DNA from: CBCXVS01 sp965178525
GTDB taxonomy: Bacteria; Tectomicrobia; Entotheonellia; Entotheonellales; Entotheonellaceae
DNA: 14,876 nucleotides
NCBI GenBank assembly: GCA_965178525.1
Contig: CBCXVS010000199.1
Location: forward strand, 1-14,876
Direction: 5' to 3'
In this document: in pieces, positions 14,665 through 14,876 of the stretch
Position numbering within the stretch: the stretch's first letter is position 1
Layout: each line of letters opens with the position of its first letter
Translations under genes and position numbers: made by a program
The notes under the pieces: generated by a model
Told to the model about the DNA's origin: nothing
Seen by the model: the letters and a program-made list of their open reading frames with translations, nothing else
The model's database searches: none

Positions 14665-14876
14665 CACGCGGCTTCTGAAGTCGGGCAAGCCTATAGGCGG
14701 GCCCGAGAGCTCTATGGCCATGGCGCGTTTTTATGCCGCCCGCCGGCATCAGCTGCGCCGCGAGGTGCACGCCACCGCCGACCAAGCGAGCGCTTTGCAG
14801 GTGCTGGCAACGGAACAAAACTACACGTTCTGGTTGACCCAGGCGCACATCCTGGAGGGCTGGACACAGGTCGAAC
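14665..14876 (+). pseudogene. Rearranged fragment of a 'predicted ATPase' TPR region, partial at window end
   Basis: Directly after the RTX repeats the same frame reads 'HAASEVGQAYRRAREL', which I recognise as the start of the TPR region in large regulators that combine an adenylate cyclase or kinase domain, an AAA-type ATPase and TPRs. From 14714 another frame reads 'MAMARFYAARRHQLRREV', 'ATADQASALQVLATEQ' and 'WLTQAHILEGWTQVE', a segment that in the family lies roughly 100 or more residues further on. So an internal stretch is deleted and the frame changed at about 14708. It is open to the window edge, so its end is unknown. It cannot encode a working ATPase: the nucleotide-binding domain is absent. 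Confidence 0.6.

Noticed and set aside
14298..14721. Two minus-strand frames with regular Pro/Ser/Val-rich repeats opposite the RTX array
   Set aside because: The repeat regularity is inherited from the 27-bp RTX coding period on the plus strand.

Overview
The window is bacterial chromosomal DNA of moderately high GC. The genes carry clear Shine-Dalgarno sites, a Sec signal (tungstate-binding protein) and a Tat-type signal (peptide-binding protein), which fits a Gram-negative-like cell envelope. The mix of TauD/TfdA dioxygenase, orphan peptide-binding protein, RTX repeats, TPR protein and a fragment of the large 'predicted ATPase' regulator family reminds me of large-genome uncultured bacteria such as Candidatus Entotheonella/Tectomicrobia. 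That placement is an impression from gene content only and is low confidence.

Layout. (1) 1-1240: two type II toxin-antitoxin loci. The first keeps an intact antitoxin, but its RelE-like toxin has an early stop and loses homology after about 23 codons. The second is an intact hicB-hicA pair in antitoxin-first order. (2) 1382-4691, minus strand: a tightly coupled three-gene biotin-dependent carboxylase operon (biotin carrier, biotin carboxylase, and a pyruvate/oxaloacetate-type carboxyltransferase), each gene overlapping the next by 1-4 nt. (3) 4692-5410: a 700-bp divergent intergenic region with a perfect 10-bp inverted repeat and a 143-bp segment bounded by about 21-bp imperfect inverted repeats that looks like a non-autonomous element. 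(4) 5411-6969: tupB and tupA, the tungstate ABC permease and binding protein; no ATPase subunit gene is present. (5) 7173-9371: a P1B-like P-type ATPase lacking the CPx metal motif and any N-terminal metal-binding domain. (6) 9412-14168: accessory genes, most of them interrupted: a frameshifted peptide-binding protein, a small membrane coiled-coil protein, a TauD-like gene with several compensating frameshifts, and a zinc-ribbon/TPR membrane protein frameshifted near its end. (7) 14302-14876: twelve RTX nonapeptide repeats joined directly to pieces of a predicted-ATPase TPR region, running off the window end.

Functionally, the tungstate uptake genes imply a molybdo/tungsto-enzyme elsewhere, and the carboxylase operon probably feeds C4 acid or acyl-CoA metabolism. 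At least five single-base deletions lie in the last 5 kb, mostly beside short G or C runs. They are either genuine decay of an accessory region or assembly errors; this sequence alone cannot decide.
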